64,000 bases of DNA from Mesorhizobium sp. M2A.F.Ca.ET.046.03.2.1 (GCF_003952425.1 NZ_CP034449.1:558001-622000), one strand, 5' to 3'. Positions 45,059-54,571 are shown, numbered from the stretch's first letter. A program made the numbers and translations. Notes: generated by a model from the sequence alone, not told the origin.

Positions 45059-45835
45059 ATGGCAGCGCAGCCTCAGGTCGAGGTCAAAGACGTTACACTT
45101 GAATACCGGCCATCACATGGCAGGTCGGTTCTTGCGCTTGACAGGGTCTCTTTGGACGTTGCGGATGGCGAATTTGTCTCGCTGTTGGGGCCATCCGGGT
45201 GCGGAAAATCAACGCTGCTCTATCTGCTTGGCGGATTCATTCGCCCTGTCGCGGGCACGATAACGGTTGCCGGGAAGAAAGTGATCGACCCAGGCCCGGA
45301 TCGCGGAATCGTGTTTCAGCACTTTGCGCTCTTCCCGTGGAAGACTGCCCTGGCCAACGTTGAATATGGACTAAGGCTGAAGGGGATGGCTACGAATGAG
45401 GCGCGCGCGCACGCCCAGAAATTCCTCGAGCTTGTAGGACTGGCTGGCTTTGAGCAGAGCTACCCCTCACAGCTTTCCGGCGGCATGAGACAGCGCGCCG
45501 CCATTGCACGGACATTGGCGCTCGACCCTCAAATATTGCTTATGGACGAACCATTTGGAGCGCTCGACGCGCAAACGCGGGGCGTGCTTCAAGAGGAACT
45601 GCTGTCGATTTGGCAGCGGACAAAAAAGACGGTGATTTTCGTCACTCATGATGTGCAGGAGGCCGTCCTCCTTTCCGACAAGATCGCGCTTATGTCGGCG
45701 CGTCCTGGTCGTATCGTCTCCGTCATGGACAACCTGTTTGACAAGTCGGATCCCAATCGCCACCGGGAACCGCAGTTCATCCGGCGTGTAGATGAGATCT
45801 GGGATTACCTCAAATCTGACGCCGTCGGACATTAG
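45059..45835 (+). CDS. ABC transporter ATP-binding protein (SsuB/TauB type)
   Basis: This 258-residue ATPase has Walker A GPSGCGKS (44-51), signature LSGGMRQRAAIARTLA, Walker B ILLMDEPFGALD and a switch His in IFVTHDVQEA. The ATG at 45059 follows GGGAGGA; the longer frame from 44990 is glycine-rich and unlikely. It is followed after eight bases by the first permease. It energises uptake through the two permeases with the binding protein encoded at 42279. Confidence 0.9.
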   Translation: MAAQPQVEVKDVTLEYRPSHGRSVLALDRVSLDVADGEFVSLLGPSGCGKSTLLYLLGGFIRPVAGTITVAGKKVIDPGPDRGIVFQHFALFPWKTALANVEYGLRLKGMATNEARAHAQKFLELVGLAGFEQSYPSQLSGGMRQRAAIARTLALDPQILLMDEPFGALDAQTRGVLQEELLSIWQRTKKTVIFVTHDVQEAVLLSDKIALMSARPGRIVSVMDNLFDKSDPNRHREPQFIRRVDEIWDYLKSDAVGH

Positions 45836-45843
45836 GTGGCGAA

Positions 45844-46602
45844 ATGGGGTTCAAGCTCGTCACGGACATCGTCCGCTATCTTCCGATCCTCATTCTGTTG
45901 GCAGCCTGGGAGGCCGTTGCACGCTCCGGAGCCTTCTCGAGCGATCTCTTTCCGCCACTGTTCAAGATCGGTCAATCGTGGCTAGAGATGGTGGCTTCGG
46001 GCGAACTCACCAGCAATGCAGCCGTGTCGCTCTACCGCGTGGCGATAGGTCTCCTGTCGGCGACCGCCGTCGGGGTCCTGCTCGGCGTGGGCATGGCTGT
46101 CTGGGCTCCGCTGAGACTGATCGTTTCGCCCTTTCTCGAACTGTTCTACCCAATCCCAAAGGTGGCGCTGATTCCGATCGCGGCCATCTGGCTGGGGTTT
46201 GGAGACGGCTCAAAGATCCTCGTCGTGTTCCTGGGCTGCATCTTGCCGATTACGCTCAGCGCCTATAACGGGGCGAGAGGCACCGATCAGTTCCTCATCT
46301 GGTCCGCTAGGAGCATGAGTGCCTCATGGCCTCGTGTTATCCGCGATGTGATCGTTCCCAGCTCGCTCGGCGAGATCTTGAACGGCATACGAACTGCACT
46401 GGCGCTTTCCTTCATGCTTGTCGTCGGCTCGGAGTTGCTCGTCGCCCGTGACGGCTTCGGCTGCCTGATAAGCTTCCTTGGGGGGACTGGAGCGTATTCG
46501 GCAATGTTTGCCGTGGCGCTCACTGTCGCCATCCTCGGCTTTGCGGCCGACCGCATATTCCTTGCCATCACCGCTAGGGCCTTGAGGTGGCAGACAGCAT
46601 GA
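45844..46602 (+). CDS. ABC transporter permease (SsuC/TauC type), first
   Basis: This 252-residue inner-membrane protein has about six hydrophobic segments (VRYLPILILLAAWEAVA at the start, LLSATAVGVLLGVGMAVW, LIPIAAIWLGFGDGSKILVVF). It also has the family coupling loop near GAYNGARGTDQFLIWSARSM. It is close in type to taurine and sulfonate permeases. The gene overlaps the second permease by ATGA. Two different permeases indicate a heterodimeric channel, unlike the usual single SsuC. Confidence 0.88.
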   Translation: MGFKLVTDIVRYLPILILLAAWEAVARSGAFSSDLFPPLFKIGQSWLEMVASGELTSNAAVSLYRVAIGLLSATAVGVLLGVGMAVWAPLRLIVSPFLELFYPIPKVALIPIAAIWLGFGDGSKILVVFLGCILPITLSAYNGARGTDQFLIWSARSMSASWPRVIRDVIVPSSLGEILNGIRTALALSFMLVVGSELLVARDGFGCLISFLGGTGAYSAMFAVALTVAILGFAADRIFLAITARALRWQTA

Positions 46603-47405
46603 CCACAAGATCACTCACGACGATGCGAAGAGCATTCGCACACGGTTCGGTTGTCAGCATCGCGAGCATCGCGGTGCTCCTCCTCGCCTGGGAGGCCGCG
46701 TCGGCCTTCGGATTTCTGTCGCCGTTCTACCTCCCGGCATTCAGTACTGTGCTGCGACGGATATGGAGCGACCTCCTCCAGGACGCGCTGCATGTCGACC
46801 TGATCAGCACCCTCTACCGGACGATCGCCGGGTTCTCAATCGCATGCATTCTCGGACTGATGGTTGGGATAGCGATGGTCACCATGCGGCCCGTGCGCTG
46901 GTTCCTCGATCCACTCGTCTCGATCGCATTCCCCATGCCTAAGATTGTCTTCTTGCCAATCTTCATCCTTTGGCTTGGCGTCTATGACACAACCAAGATT
47001 TTCATGATCGTCTTTGATTCAATCTTGCCGGTGGTCACCGCGACCATCGTGGGCATCAACAGTGTTGATAAGTTCCTGACCTGGTCCGCCCGCAGCATAG
47101 GTACCTCGCGCACGCGACTGCTGACCGACGTCTATTTGCCAGCTGCTACGCCAAGCATCGTTACTGGCATCCAGGTGGCACTGCCTATAGCGCTCATCGT
47201 GAACGTGGTCTGCGAGATGTTGATGGGAGGGACTGGCATCGGCGCTCGCATGATGAATGCCTCACGTTTCGCCGATATCACCGGTGTTTGCGCGGGTTTG
47301 ATCGAAATAGGGCTCATCGGCTTTGTCCTTATCAGAGGCATGGCAATGCTGCGCCAGCGCCTGCTTCGCTGGCACGCAGAATCCCACGCGCCAAGCAGCT
47401 TCTAA
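46599..47405 (+). CDS. ABC transporter permease (SsuC/TauC type), second
   Basis: This 268-residue permease is similar to the upstream one (GLMVGIAMVTMRPVRWFLDPLVSIAFPMPKIVF in outline; FLTWSARSIGTSRTRLLTDVYLP). Its ATG overlaps the first permease stop by ATGA, with GAGGTGG upstream; a GTG at 46587 is a less likely start. With the first permease it would form the membrane channel. Downstream, 165 bases separate it from the enoyl-CoA hydratase-type gene, so the operon may continue. Confidence 0.88.
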   Translation: MTTRSLTTMRRAFAHGSVVSIASIAVLLLAWEAASAFGFLSPFYLPAFSTVLRRIWSDLLQDALHVDLISTLYRTIAGFSIACILGLMVGIAMVTMRPVRWFLDPLVSIAFPMPKIVFLPIFILWLGVYDTTKIFMIVFDSILPVVTATIVGINSVDKFLTWSARSIGTSRTRLLTDVYLPAATPSIVTGIQVALPIALIVNVVCEMLMGGTGIGARMMNASRFADITGVCAGLIEIGLIGFVLIRGMAMLRQRLLRWHAESHAPSSF

Positions 47406-47570
47406 AGGCAGTCCAGTGGTCAAGCGCCGCCCATCCCACGCGACCTCCTTCGTCGCAAACCTCGAGCGCCTTGTCGGCGACCACCGCCTTGAGATCGCGA
47501 ACGTCCTTACGCGGCTTCTGTTCGAAGTGTCGTTGGCAATCGGCCAACCCCTGCCCTGAGCACCGACCCG

Positions 47571-48554
47571 ATGTCCATGAACTCCAGCGAAGCGGTCTCC
47601 TACGAACCGATTGGGCGGGCCGGTGTCATATGGCTTGACCGTCCGGGGGCGCTCAATGCGCTCACGCCCCCAATGATAATGCTGATCGCGCGCTGCCTGG
47701 CCATGGCGAACGAGGACGCCGGCATCGATAGGTTGGTCATTGCCTCGACGTCCCCGAAAGCTTTCTGTGCCGGCGGCGACGTGCGCGCCATCCGGGAACT
47801 GTGCCTTGAGGGCCGGTTCGATGAAGCGATGGAATTCTTCCGCGCTGAGTTTGCTCTCAACCTGGCTCTCGGCAATAATGCAAAGCCAGTCTTCTCCCTT
47901 GTGAAAGGTATTTGCATGGGAGGAGGAATGGGACTGTCAATGCACGGCGATATTTGCGTCGCCACGCAAGACAGCCTGTTCGCGATGCCGGAAGCCGCGA
48001 TCGGCTATGTCACGGATGTCGGGTCGACATATTTCCTATCCAGACTGCCTGCGGGAATGGGGGCTTGGCTGGGGCTCACGGGACGGCGACTTGACGGCCA
48101 AGAGGCGGCGTCACTTGGGCTGGTCGACTATGTGATCCGGCCGGAGCAAGTCGATGACGCCTTTTCCATCTTGTGCGCGACGGCCCATGAGCAGGTTGAT
48201 AGTGCTTTGTTGGATCTCCGCTCAGCACACCGCAATGGCCCGGATCCCGAATGGATCAGTTTCGCGGAACGAGCTTTTAGCGGCCGATCAATCACTGATA
48301 TTCTCGATGCGCTAAGACGCGAGCCGTCGCTTTTGCGCGATGAAGCAATGGTTCAGCTTTCAGCTGGCTCGCCTCACAGCCATGCGCTGATCCTTGAGCT
48401 GCTTGACGCTGGCAGGAACGCTTCCCTTCGTCAGTGTCTCGACAATGAACTGAAGGCCGCGCGGATCGCGATCACCCACCCGGACTTCTCCGAAGGGGTT
48501 CGCGCGATGCTGGTTGACAAGGATAGAGCGCCGCTATGGCGTAGCGCTGGCTGA
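47571..48554 (+). CDS. Enoyl-CoA hydratase/3-hydroxyisobutyryl-CoA hydrolase-family protein
   Basis: The 327-residue crotonase-fold protein has the oxyanion-hole segments KAFCAGGDVRAIRE and KGICMGGGMGLSMHGDICVA. The later MPEAAIGYVTDVGSTYFLSRLPA and C-terminal EGVRAMLVDKDRAPLW patterns are characteristic of HIBYL-CoA hydrolases rather than simple hydratases. It hydrolyses 3-hydroxyacyl-CoA esters. A second ATG lies at 47577; no strong ribosome-binding site is visible, so it may be translated after the permeases. It suits the lower part of the ring-cleavage pathway. Confidence 0.82.
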   Translation: MSMNSSEAVSYEPIGRAGVIWLDRPGALNALTPPMIMLIARCLAMANEDAGIDRLVIASTSPKAFCAGGDVRAIRELCLEGRFDEAMEFFRAEFALNLALGNNAKPVFSLVKGICMGGGMGLSMHGDICVATQDSLFAMPEAAIGYVTDVGSTYFLSRLPAGMGAWLGLTGRRLDGQEAASLGLVDYVIRPEQVDDAFSILCATAHEQVDSALLDLRSAHRNGPDPEWISFAERAFSGRSITDILDALRREPSLLRDEAMVQLSAGSPHSHALILELLDAGRNASLRQCLDNELKAARIAITHPDFSEGVRAMLVDKDRAPLWRSAG

Positions 48555-48627
48555 TGCTTGATAGAAAACAGGCTGTCGGGTCAGACCAGCCCGCTTTACC
48601 CACGATATTTGGGAGGACACCGGGTCC

Positions 48628-50238
48628 ATGACGGAAGAATACGACTATATCGTCGTCGGTGCCGGAACCGCAGGATGCATCGTTGCCAACCAGCTTTCCG
48701 CGGACCCGCGCAACCGTGTGCTCGTCATCGAAGCAGGTGGCAATGATCGGTGGATCTGGTTCCATGTTCCCGTCGGCTACCTCTTCACCATCGGGAATCC
48801 GCGATCAGACTGGATGTTTCGCACGGTCGAGGAGCCCGGATTGAACGGCAGGTCGCTGGCCTATCCGCGCGGCAAAGTGATCGGTGGCTCGTCGGCCATC
48901 AATGCGATGATTTCCATGCGGGGTCAGTCGCTCGACTACGACGGCTGGCGTCAGCTTGGCCTTGCGGGGTGGGGATGGGACGACGTCCTGCCGGTCTTCA
49001 AACGGCTCGAAGACCATTTTCTGGGAGAGAGCGAGCTTCACGGGATTGGCGGCGGTTGGCGAATTGAAGCCCCGCGTGTCTCATGGCGGATCTTGGACGC
49101 GGTGAAGAGCGCAGCAATTGAAATGGGGGTTCCCGAAAGCCCGGACTTCAACACTGGCGACAATGAAGGTGTCGGCTATTTTCACGTCAATCAAAAGCTC
49201 GGAAGGCGATGGTCATCTGCCCGCGGCTTCCTCAAGCCAGCGCTCAGCCGTCCCAATCTCGAACTGCGCACCAATGTGATCGTCGACAAGGTGGTATTCG
49301 AGAATCGTCGTGCCAGCAGCATCGAACTGATGGTGGGCGGCCAGAGAATTTCAGTGCGAGCCCGCAGGGAAGTTGTTCTCTCAGCCGGCGCAATCGGCAG
49401 CGTCCAAATCCTTCATCGCTCCGGGGTCGGTCCTGCACAATGGCTTCGTGCTGCTGGCATCCCAAACCTGGTCGATCTTCCCGGCGTCGGCAGGAACCTG
49501 CAGGATCATCTTCAACAACGGGCGATCTACAAAGTCGGGCATGGTCGCACACTGAACGAGCAATACCAAAGCCTGTTCCGGCGCGGGATGATGGGTTTGG
49601 ATTACCTGGTTCGCCGGCGTGGGCCGCTAACTATGGCGCCATCCCAGCTAGGCATCTTCACACGCTCCGATCGATTCCAGGATCGAGCGAACATTCAGTT
49701 CCACGTTCAGCCCCTGTCGCTCGATAAGTTCGGGGAGCCCCTGCACCCCTTCCCTGCAATAACAGTAAGCGCTTGCAACCTGCGCCCGACGTCTCGCGGT
49801 GAAGTCAAAGTCGTTTCGCCAGACCCCGACGCAAAACCTCACATTGCACCAGCCTATCTCAGTACCGATGTGGATCGAAAAGTGGCCTCCGACGCAATCC
49901 GCGTAACGAGACGCCTCATGGCGCAATCGGCTCTCGCACCGTATCGACCTGAAGAGTACCTGCCCGGCCCAAATGTCGCAGATGACGATGCATCGCTGGC
50001 CAAGGCCGCCGGCGATATCGGGACAACCATCTTCCATCCAGTGGGTACCGCCAAAATGGGCCGGTCGACGGATCCGATGGCAGTCGTGGATGAACGTCTG
50101 CGTGTCCTTATGCTCGATGGCCTGCGCGTGATCGACGCGTCTGTGATGCCCACAATCACGTCAGGCAACACCAATACCCCCACCGCGATGATCGCGCTAA
50201 GGGGGGCCGAGATGATTATCGCCGACAACCGGCCTTGA
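48628..50238 (+). CDS. GMC-family FAD oxidoreductase (choline dehydrogenase-like)
   Basis: The 536-residue GMC flavoenzyme has the N-terminal FAD motif VGAGTAGCIVANQLS, the first GMC signature GKVIGGSSAINAMISMRGQ and the second (SAGAIGSVQILHRSGVG). The catalytic histidine region is HPVGTAKMG, and the end is NTNTPTAMIALRGAEMI. These enzymes oxidise primary or secondary alcohols. Aryl alcohols are likely in this setting, with the aldehyde then passed to PaoABC. It lies 73 bases after the HIBCH-like gene, co-directional. Confidence 0.88.
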   Translation: MTEEYDYIVVGAGTAGCIVANQLSADPRNRVLVIEAGGNDRWIWFHVPVGYLFTIGNPRSDWMFRTVEEPGLNGRSLAYPRGKVIGGSSAINAMISMRGQSLDYDGWRQLGLAGWGWDDVLPVFKRLEDHFLGESELHGIGGGWRIEAPRVSWRILDAVKSAAIEMGVPESPDFNTGDNEGVGYFHVNQKLGRRWSSARGFLKPALSRPNLELRTNVIVDKVVFENRRASSIELMVGGQRISVRARREVVLSAGAIGSVQILHRSGVGPAQWLRAAGIPNLVDLPGVGRNLQDHLQQRAIYKVGHGRTLNEQYQSLFRRGMMGLDYLVRRRGPLTMAPSQLGIFTRSDRFQDRANIQFHVQPLSLDKFGEPLHPFPAITVSACNLRPTSRGEVKVVSPDPDAKPHIAPAYLSTDVDRKVASDAIRVTRRLMAQSALAPYRPEEYLPGPNVADDDASLAKAAGDIGTTIFHPVGTAKMGRSTDPMAVVDERLRVLMLDGLRVIDASVMPTITSGNTNTPTAMIALRGAEMIIADNRP

Positions 50239-50493
50239 GCTGCGGTCAGGCAAGAGCCGGACACTCATCCGACATTTGGTTCGCTCCGCCCCTCCGAGGT
50301 CAAGCCGCCATGCCGTCTTGGCCGGCGAAGTACCTTTGGTAGATGCACCGACCGCAGCCGCTTAACAACTGCCAAGGCCGCTCGGCTGGGGGTGTTCGGC
50401 AGGCGGACACAGAGCTCAAACTGCGTCGACAAATCTGATGCATCAGTGCATGGCATCGCGATCGGCAGTTCCACGATCGAGGAACCCACAAAT

Positions 50494-51366
50494 ATGATAA
50501 AGCGGGCGGAATGCCTCGTGGACTGCAAGAACACGCTGGGCGAAAGCGTGTTTTGCGACCCGCGCGATAACTGCATCTATTGGACGGATATCGAACAAGC
50601 CCGCATCTACAGGCTGGACGAAATCGGGCGAGTTCACCGGTTTAACCTACCGCAGCCTGCTGCATTTATTTTGCCCCGGCGCCGTCCTGGTTTCGTCCTC
50701 GGATTTCTCGATCGCATCGTCAGCTCCAACGCGGACATGACTCAGTTCGACACTTTGGCCGTGGTCGAACCAGACCTCCCGCAAACCCGGGTCAACGATG
50801 CAACAGTCGACCATCAGGGTGGCATTGTCTTCGGGACCATGGACAACCGCGACTGGAAGCCTGCGGGTTCGATTTATCGCCTCGATCCGTCCGGGCGGCT
50901 AGAAAAGCTACTCAACGGCATCACTGTCAGCAACGGCCTTGCGATCTCCGCCGACGGGGCGGTGCTTTATCTCACTGATACACGCGACGGGGTCATCCGC
51001 CGCTTTTCGCTAACAAATGGCTTCGCGAACTGGCGCGAGCTGACCCCGTTCGCCGACCGCGACATCGCCCCCGGTGCTCCCGACGGAGCCAAGCTCGACG
51101 TGGAAGGGTGCTATTGGAGCGCCCGCGCATTCGGTGGCTGTGTGGTGCGCATCTCTGCGGACGGGAAATTGCTCGAGCAGATCGAGCTGGACGTCAAAGG
51201 CCCGACCTGCCTCGCCTTTGGCGGCCCAGACATGATGACCCTCTACATCACAACACTCAGATTGCGCCATACGCCGGAAGAGCTGGAAGCAGCGCCGACG
51301 GCAGGTGGGCTTTACACCTGCCGTGTCGGGGTTCCGGGGCTGCCAGTGCGACTCGCGTTGCTGTAG
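50494..51366 (+). CDS. SMP-30/gluconolactonase-family lactonase
   Basis: This 290-residue beta-propeller hydrolase has metal ligands Glu (LGESVFCD), Asn (TRVNDATVD) and Asp (APDGAKLDVEG), as in SMP-30/regucalcin. The ATG at 50494 (MIKRAECLVD) has GAGGA about ten bases upstream, and a longer frame to 50392 reads less like protein. It would open a lactone to a hydroxy acid. It may act on lactones formed from sugar acids, or on muconolactone-like products in the aromatic route; the choice is open. Confidence 0.85.
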   Translation: MIKRAECLVDCKNTLGESVFCDPRDNCIYWTDIEQARIYRLDEIGRVHRFNLPQPAAFILPRRRPGFVLGFLDRIVSSNADMTQFDTLAVVEPDLPQTRVNDATVDHQGGIVFGTMDNRDWKPAGSIYRLDPSGRLEKLLNGITVSNGLAISADGAVLYLTDTRDGVIRRFSLTNGFANWRELTPFADRDIAPGAPDGAKLDVEGCYWSARAFGGCVVRISADGKLLEQIELDVKGPTCLAFGGPDMMTLYITTLRLRHTPEELEAAPTAGGLYTCRVGVPGLPVRLALL

Positions 51367-51573
51367 TCACCGCATAGCGGGCGCACTCGTCCGGTGGGTC
51401 CGCTTTTGTCTGTACGCACAAACGGGAAATAATTTGGTTCGGACACCGTGCAGCGGGTCTCGAGCTTTCCCACGCCGTTCGCGGAAATCGTGACGGACTT
51501 CGCCGCGCGTTTTGGTGCCGATGCCTGCCGCGCCTGATGCTTCTATCCAGTCCATCCTGCGCACAGCGATCGA

Positions 51574-51780
51574 CTATAAGAAGTATATTCTTCCAAGGAC
51601 GGCAAGCGACGCCACCTGTCGCGGAGGCTCTGCCGTACCCGATTTCTCATGAAACCGCGCAATAAGATCGGCGATGGAGGGCACGGTGTCCGGGCGCTTG
51701 TTCACGCTCGGGCCAGACGGGCATTTTGCCAGTTCCTCGCATGACTTTCCCGGATAGAGAGTGACTATGTCTGCAACCAT
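51574..51780 (-). CDS. Small protein of 68 residues, unknown function
   Basis: The ATG at 51780 has GGAGAT six bases upstream, a good ribosome-binding site, and the product starts MVADIVTLYPGKSCEELA. It resembles in style the short uncharacterised proteins of rhizobia that begin M-x-A-x-I-V-x-x-x-P-G. A longer frame to 51912 is open but has no better start. It is soluble, with proline and serine in the middle and an aliphatic end. Moderately likely to be a real gene; its function is unknown. Confidence 0.4.
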   Translation of the reverse strand: MVADIVTLYPGKSCEELAKCPSGPSVNKRPDTVPSIADLIARFHEKSGTAEPPRQVASLAVLGRIYFL

Positions 51781-52186
51781 GACGTATCTCCAGCATGCAT
51801 ACTTTTTCAGGTCCGGCTGCCAGGCGACTATCGGCGGCCGGAGGCGAGGCTGTTCCCGCAAGCCCCAAAGGAGCTTGAATTCAGTCCGGCTTGACACTTG
51901 ATTATAATGCATTTATCGATTGAATATACATTCTCAACCCGACCCAAGTAAAGGCCCACGCGAGAGGAAGATAGAGCTGATCTCCTGCCGTTGAACCGAC
52001 CGTTCCTGGCGGCCGGTATGCGGGGTTACAAGCGCTCCGCCGGCTTTATCCAACCCTCAACCGATAGTGGTTTCGCCGAGAAACAAGGCAATACAATTAG
52101 AACCTGGCCGCTCTAACAGGGTTGGACCCTCGGACCCTTCATCCGCTGGCCGTCCACCTCCAATCATCTGAAAAAGGACACTGAAC
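51781..52186. other. Control region upstream of the SDR gene
   Basis: No gene beyond the small minus-strand gene is seen. TTGACA (51891-51896) stands 17 bases before TATCGA, with ATAATGCATTT (51904-51914) in the spacer and GAATATACATT (51922-51932) after it. Both are copies of the regional operator halves. The SDR-folD set would be read from here. Confidence 0.45.
51891..51932. promoter_or_regulatory. Candidate promoter/operator of the SDR-folD gene set
   Basis: TTGACA at 51891-51896, ATAATGCATTT at 51904-51914 and GAATATACATT at 51922-51932 (reverse complement identical to 40096-40106). The same TTGACA-plus-ATGCATT layout occurs at the ligM-like promoter. Confidence 0.5.
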
Positions 52187-52939
52187 ATGGATCGTCTCAG
52201 GGGAAGAACCGTCATCGTCACGGGGGCCGCGCGAGGCATCGGCGCATCCTATGCGCGCGCGCTGGCTGCAGAAGGGGCGAACGTAGCCGCCTGCGACGTG
52301 TTGGACACCAGCAATATCGTGGCCGAGATCGGCGGGAATTCAATTGGCGGCACTTGCGACGTTTCAAGCCGAGCCTCTGTCGAGGCCTTCACTTCGCGCG
52401 TGCTCGACCGTTTCGGCCGCATCGATGGCCTCGTGAACAACGGAGCCTTGTTCGCCTCGCTGAAGCGCCAGCCGTTCGAGCAAATTGAGTCGGAAGAATT
52501 CGACCGGGTCATGCAGGTTAATGTGCGCGGCACCTTTGAGTTCTGCCGTGCGGTCATGCCTGCGATGCGCGCTCAGGGCTACGGCAAGATCGTGAACACC
52601 TCGTCCGGCACCGTCTTCAAGGGCATCACGAATATGTTGCACTATGTGAGTTCAAAAGGAGCGGTGATCGCGCTCACCCGGGTTATCGCCCGCGAGGCTG
52701 GCAGCGACGGCGTGCGCGTCAACTGCCTCGCGCCGGGCTTCACGCTGAGCGACGGCGTGCAGTCGCGCGATCCGGACGAACTAAATGTCCTCAGCACCAT
52801 GACATTGGCTAGCCGCTGTCTTCCTCGCGATCAGATGCCGGAAGATCTCAACGGCGCCGTGGTATTCCTGCTGTCGGCCGACAGCGACTTCATCTCAGGC
52901 CAGACCCTCGTGGTAGACGGCGGCTCGGTCATGCATTGA
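52187..52939 (+). CDS. Short-chain dehydrogenase/reductase
   Basis: The 250-residue classical SDR has TGAARGIGASYARAL (cofactor), NNGALFASLK (NNAG-like), TSSGT (catalytic Ser) and YVSSKGAV (YxxxK). It ends with ISGQTLVVDGGSVMH. The Asp at the end of the second strand (ACDVLD) favours NAD. ATG follows AAGGACACTGAAC. It is the first gene of a co-directional set with NTF2-like, FolD and hydroxylase genes. Likely substrates are dihydrodiols or hydroxylated intermediates. Confidence 0.9.
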   Translation: MDRLRGRTVIVTGAARGIGASYARALAAEGANVAACDVLDTSNIVAEIGGNSIGGTCDVSSRASVEAFTSRVLDRFGRIDGLVNNGALFASLKRQPFEQIESEEFDRVMQVNVRGTFEFCRAVMPAMRAQGYGKIVNTSSGTVFKGITNMLHYVSSKGAVIALTRVIAREAGSDGVRVNCLAPGFTLSDGVQSRDPDELNVLSTMTLASRCLPRDQMPEDLNGAVVFLLSADSDFISGQTLVVDGGSVMH

Positions 52940-52958
52940 GCTCACGAAAGGCAGTCTG

Positions 52959-53516
52959 ATGATCACCAGCGAATCCTCGACCCTATCAGAGCTCAAGGCT
53001 CGGAGGGACATCGAAGACATTCTTATCCGGTATTGCCGCGGCATGGATCGCGGCGACCTGCCTCTCCTGAAATCCTGCTTCTTCGACGATGCGATCGACA
53101 ATCATGGTTTCTACAATGGCCCGGCACACGCATTCCTCGAGCAGGCTGTCGTCAGGCTCTGCAAGAACTTTGTTTCGATCAACCACATAATCACCAACAT
53201 CCATGTCGAGCTTGATCTGCCAACCAACAGGGCAAAGTCGGAGGCGCGCACATTGTGTCTTTTCCGGGCAAACCGTGAAGGCAAATTGGTCGACGTCACA
53301 CGCCTTTCGCGTTACCTGGATCAATGGGAATGCCGGAACGGCGAATGGAAAATTGTCCACCGCCTGCTCGTGGGCGACATAGTGCGGACCGATCCTGTCG
53401 CGGCCGACACTTCCGAGCCTCAGCCCCGCCCCGAAACCCCTTACCCGGACGGTCAGCCGGCTGGTCGTGGCGATGAAGATCCATCAGCGCGCTTTTTCGA
53501 AAACTGGTGGCACTGA
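52959..53516 (+). CDS. NTF2/SnoaL-like protein (first)
   Basis: The 185-residue protein has the SnoaL_4/aromatic-dioxygenase beta-subunit-like fold: a start with EDILIRYCRGMDRGDLPLLKSCF and later GEWKIVHRLLVGDIVR. This fold serves as small enzyme or dioxygenase subunit. No ring-hydroxylating alpha subunit is found nearby, so it probably acts alone, for instance as dehydratase or isomerase. It lies 19 bases after the SDR gene and likely shares its transcript. The C-terminal 30 residues are Pro/Glu-rich and probably disordered. Confidence 0.8.
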   Translation: MITSESSTLSELKARRDIEDILIRYCRGMDRGDLPLLKSCFFDDAIDNHGFYNGPAHAFLEQAVVRLCKNFVSINHIITNIHVELDLPTNRAKSEARTLCLFRANREGKLVDVTRLSRYLDQWECRNGEWKIVHRLLVGDIVRTDPVAADTSEPQPRPETPYPDGQPAGRGDEDPSARFFENWWH

Positions 53517-53564
53517 CAGCGCAATTCGTCAGGCCGCCGAGCTATCGGGAGGGAACGCGTCCGC

Positions 53565-54461
53565 ATGGCTGAAATCATCGACGGAAAGCAGGTAGCGCAA
53601 GATGTCGTGGCGATAGTTGCGAACTCTTCGGCAGAGCTGAAGGCAAAGGGCGTCGTGCCCGGCCTTGCGGTGGTCATGGTCGGCGAGGATCCCGCCAGCC
53701 AAGTCTACGTCGCTTCCAAGTCGAGAAAAGCCGAGGAATGTGGCTTCCACTCGGTCCAGCATACGCTGCCGGCCGAGACGTCGCAGGCTATGCTGCTTGC
53801 GCTCATCGCCGAGCTCAACGCCGATCCGGCCATCCACGGCATCCTCGTTCAGCTTCCGTTGCCTGACCGCATCGATTCCGGCGCCGTCATCCAGGCAATC
53901 GCTCCCGACAAGGATGTCGACGGCTTCCACTTCATCAATGTTGGCAAGTTGGGCACCGGCGAAACTGCGACCGCGTTCGTGCCCTGCACGCCAGCGGGCT
54001 CAATGCTGTTGATTGAACGCGTGCGCGGCCGCGATCTCTCCGGCCTCAACGCCGTCGTCGTCGGTCGCTCCAACATCGTCGGCAAGCCAATGGCGAATTT
54101 GCTTCTCGCCGCCAACTGTACAGTCACCATCGCTCATTCGCGGACCAAAGACCTGCCCGCACTCTGCCGTACGGCGGACATTCTCGTCGCCGCGGTGGGG
54201 CGACCGGAGATGGTCAAAGGCGACTGGATCAAGGACGGCGCCACCGTCGTGGACGTCGGCATCAACCGCGTCCCGGCCCGCGAGAAGGGCGACGGCAAGT
54301 CCCGCTTGGTCGGCGACGTCGACTACAAGAACGCGGCCGAGCGTGCCGGTGCGATCACGCCGGTGCCCGGCGGCGTCGGTCCGATGACCATCGCCATGCT
54401 GATGGCCAACACGCTCATCTCGGCCTGCCGCATGGCGAGGATTGAGCCGCCAAAGTTCTGA
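53565..54461 (+). CDS. folD: Methylenetetrahydrofolate dehydrogenase/methenyl-THF cyclohydrolase
   Basis: This 298-residue FolD has the catalytic Lys in [13 protein letters not shown], the [10 protein letters not shown] and DKDVDGFH motifs, and the NADP-binding [14 protein letters not shown], ending [21 protein letters not shown] (outline). It converts methylene-THF to 10-formyl-THF. The length is usual. As a second FolD placed inside an aromatic operon it most likely serves methyl-group disposal with the MetF-like, PurU and LigM-like proteins. The start follows GGGAGGGAACGC. It lies 48 bases after the NTF2-like gene. Confidence 0.95.
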   Translation: MAEIIDGKQVAQDVVAIVANSSAELKAKGVVPGLAVVMVGEDPASQVYVASKSRKAEECGFHSVQHTLPAETSQAMLLALIAELNADPAIHGILVQLPLPDRIDSGAVIQAIAPDKDVDGFHFINVGKLGTGETATAFVPCTPAGSMLLIERVRGRDLSGLNAVVVGRSNIVGKPMANLLLAANCTVTIAHSRTKDLPALCRTADILVAAVGRPEMVKGDWIKDGATVVDVGINRVPAREKGDGKSRLVGDVDYKNAAERAGAITPVPGGVGPMTIAMLMANTLISACRMARIEPPKF

Positions 54462-54571
54462 GGCGTGGGCAGTGGAAATTTGAAGAGCGCTTGCACCCGT
54501 TGGTGGCGGCATTGAAGGTGGCCAGCAGGTCCATTGCCTAGCCTGTTGTCGTGTTTTTCTCCGCGCGCAGA

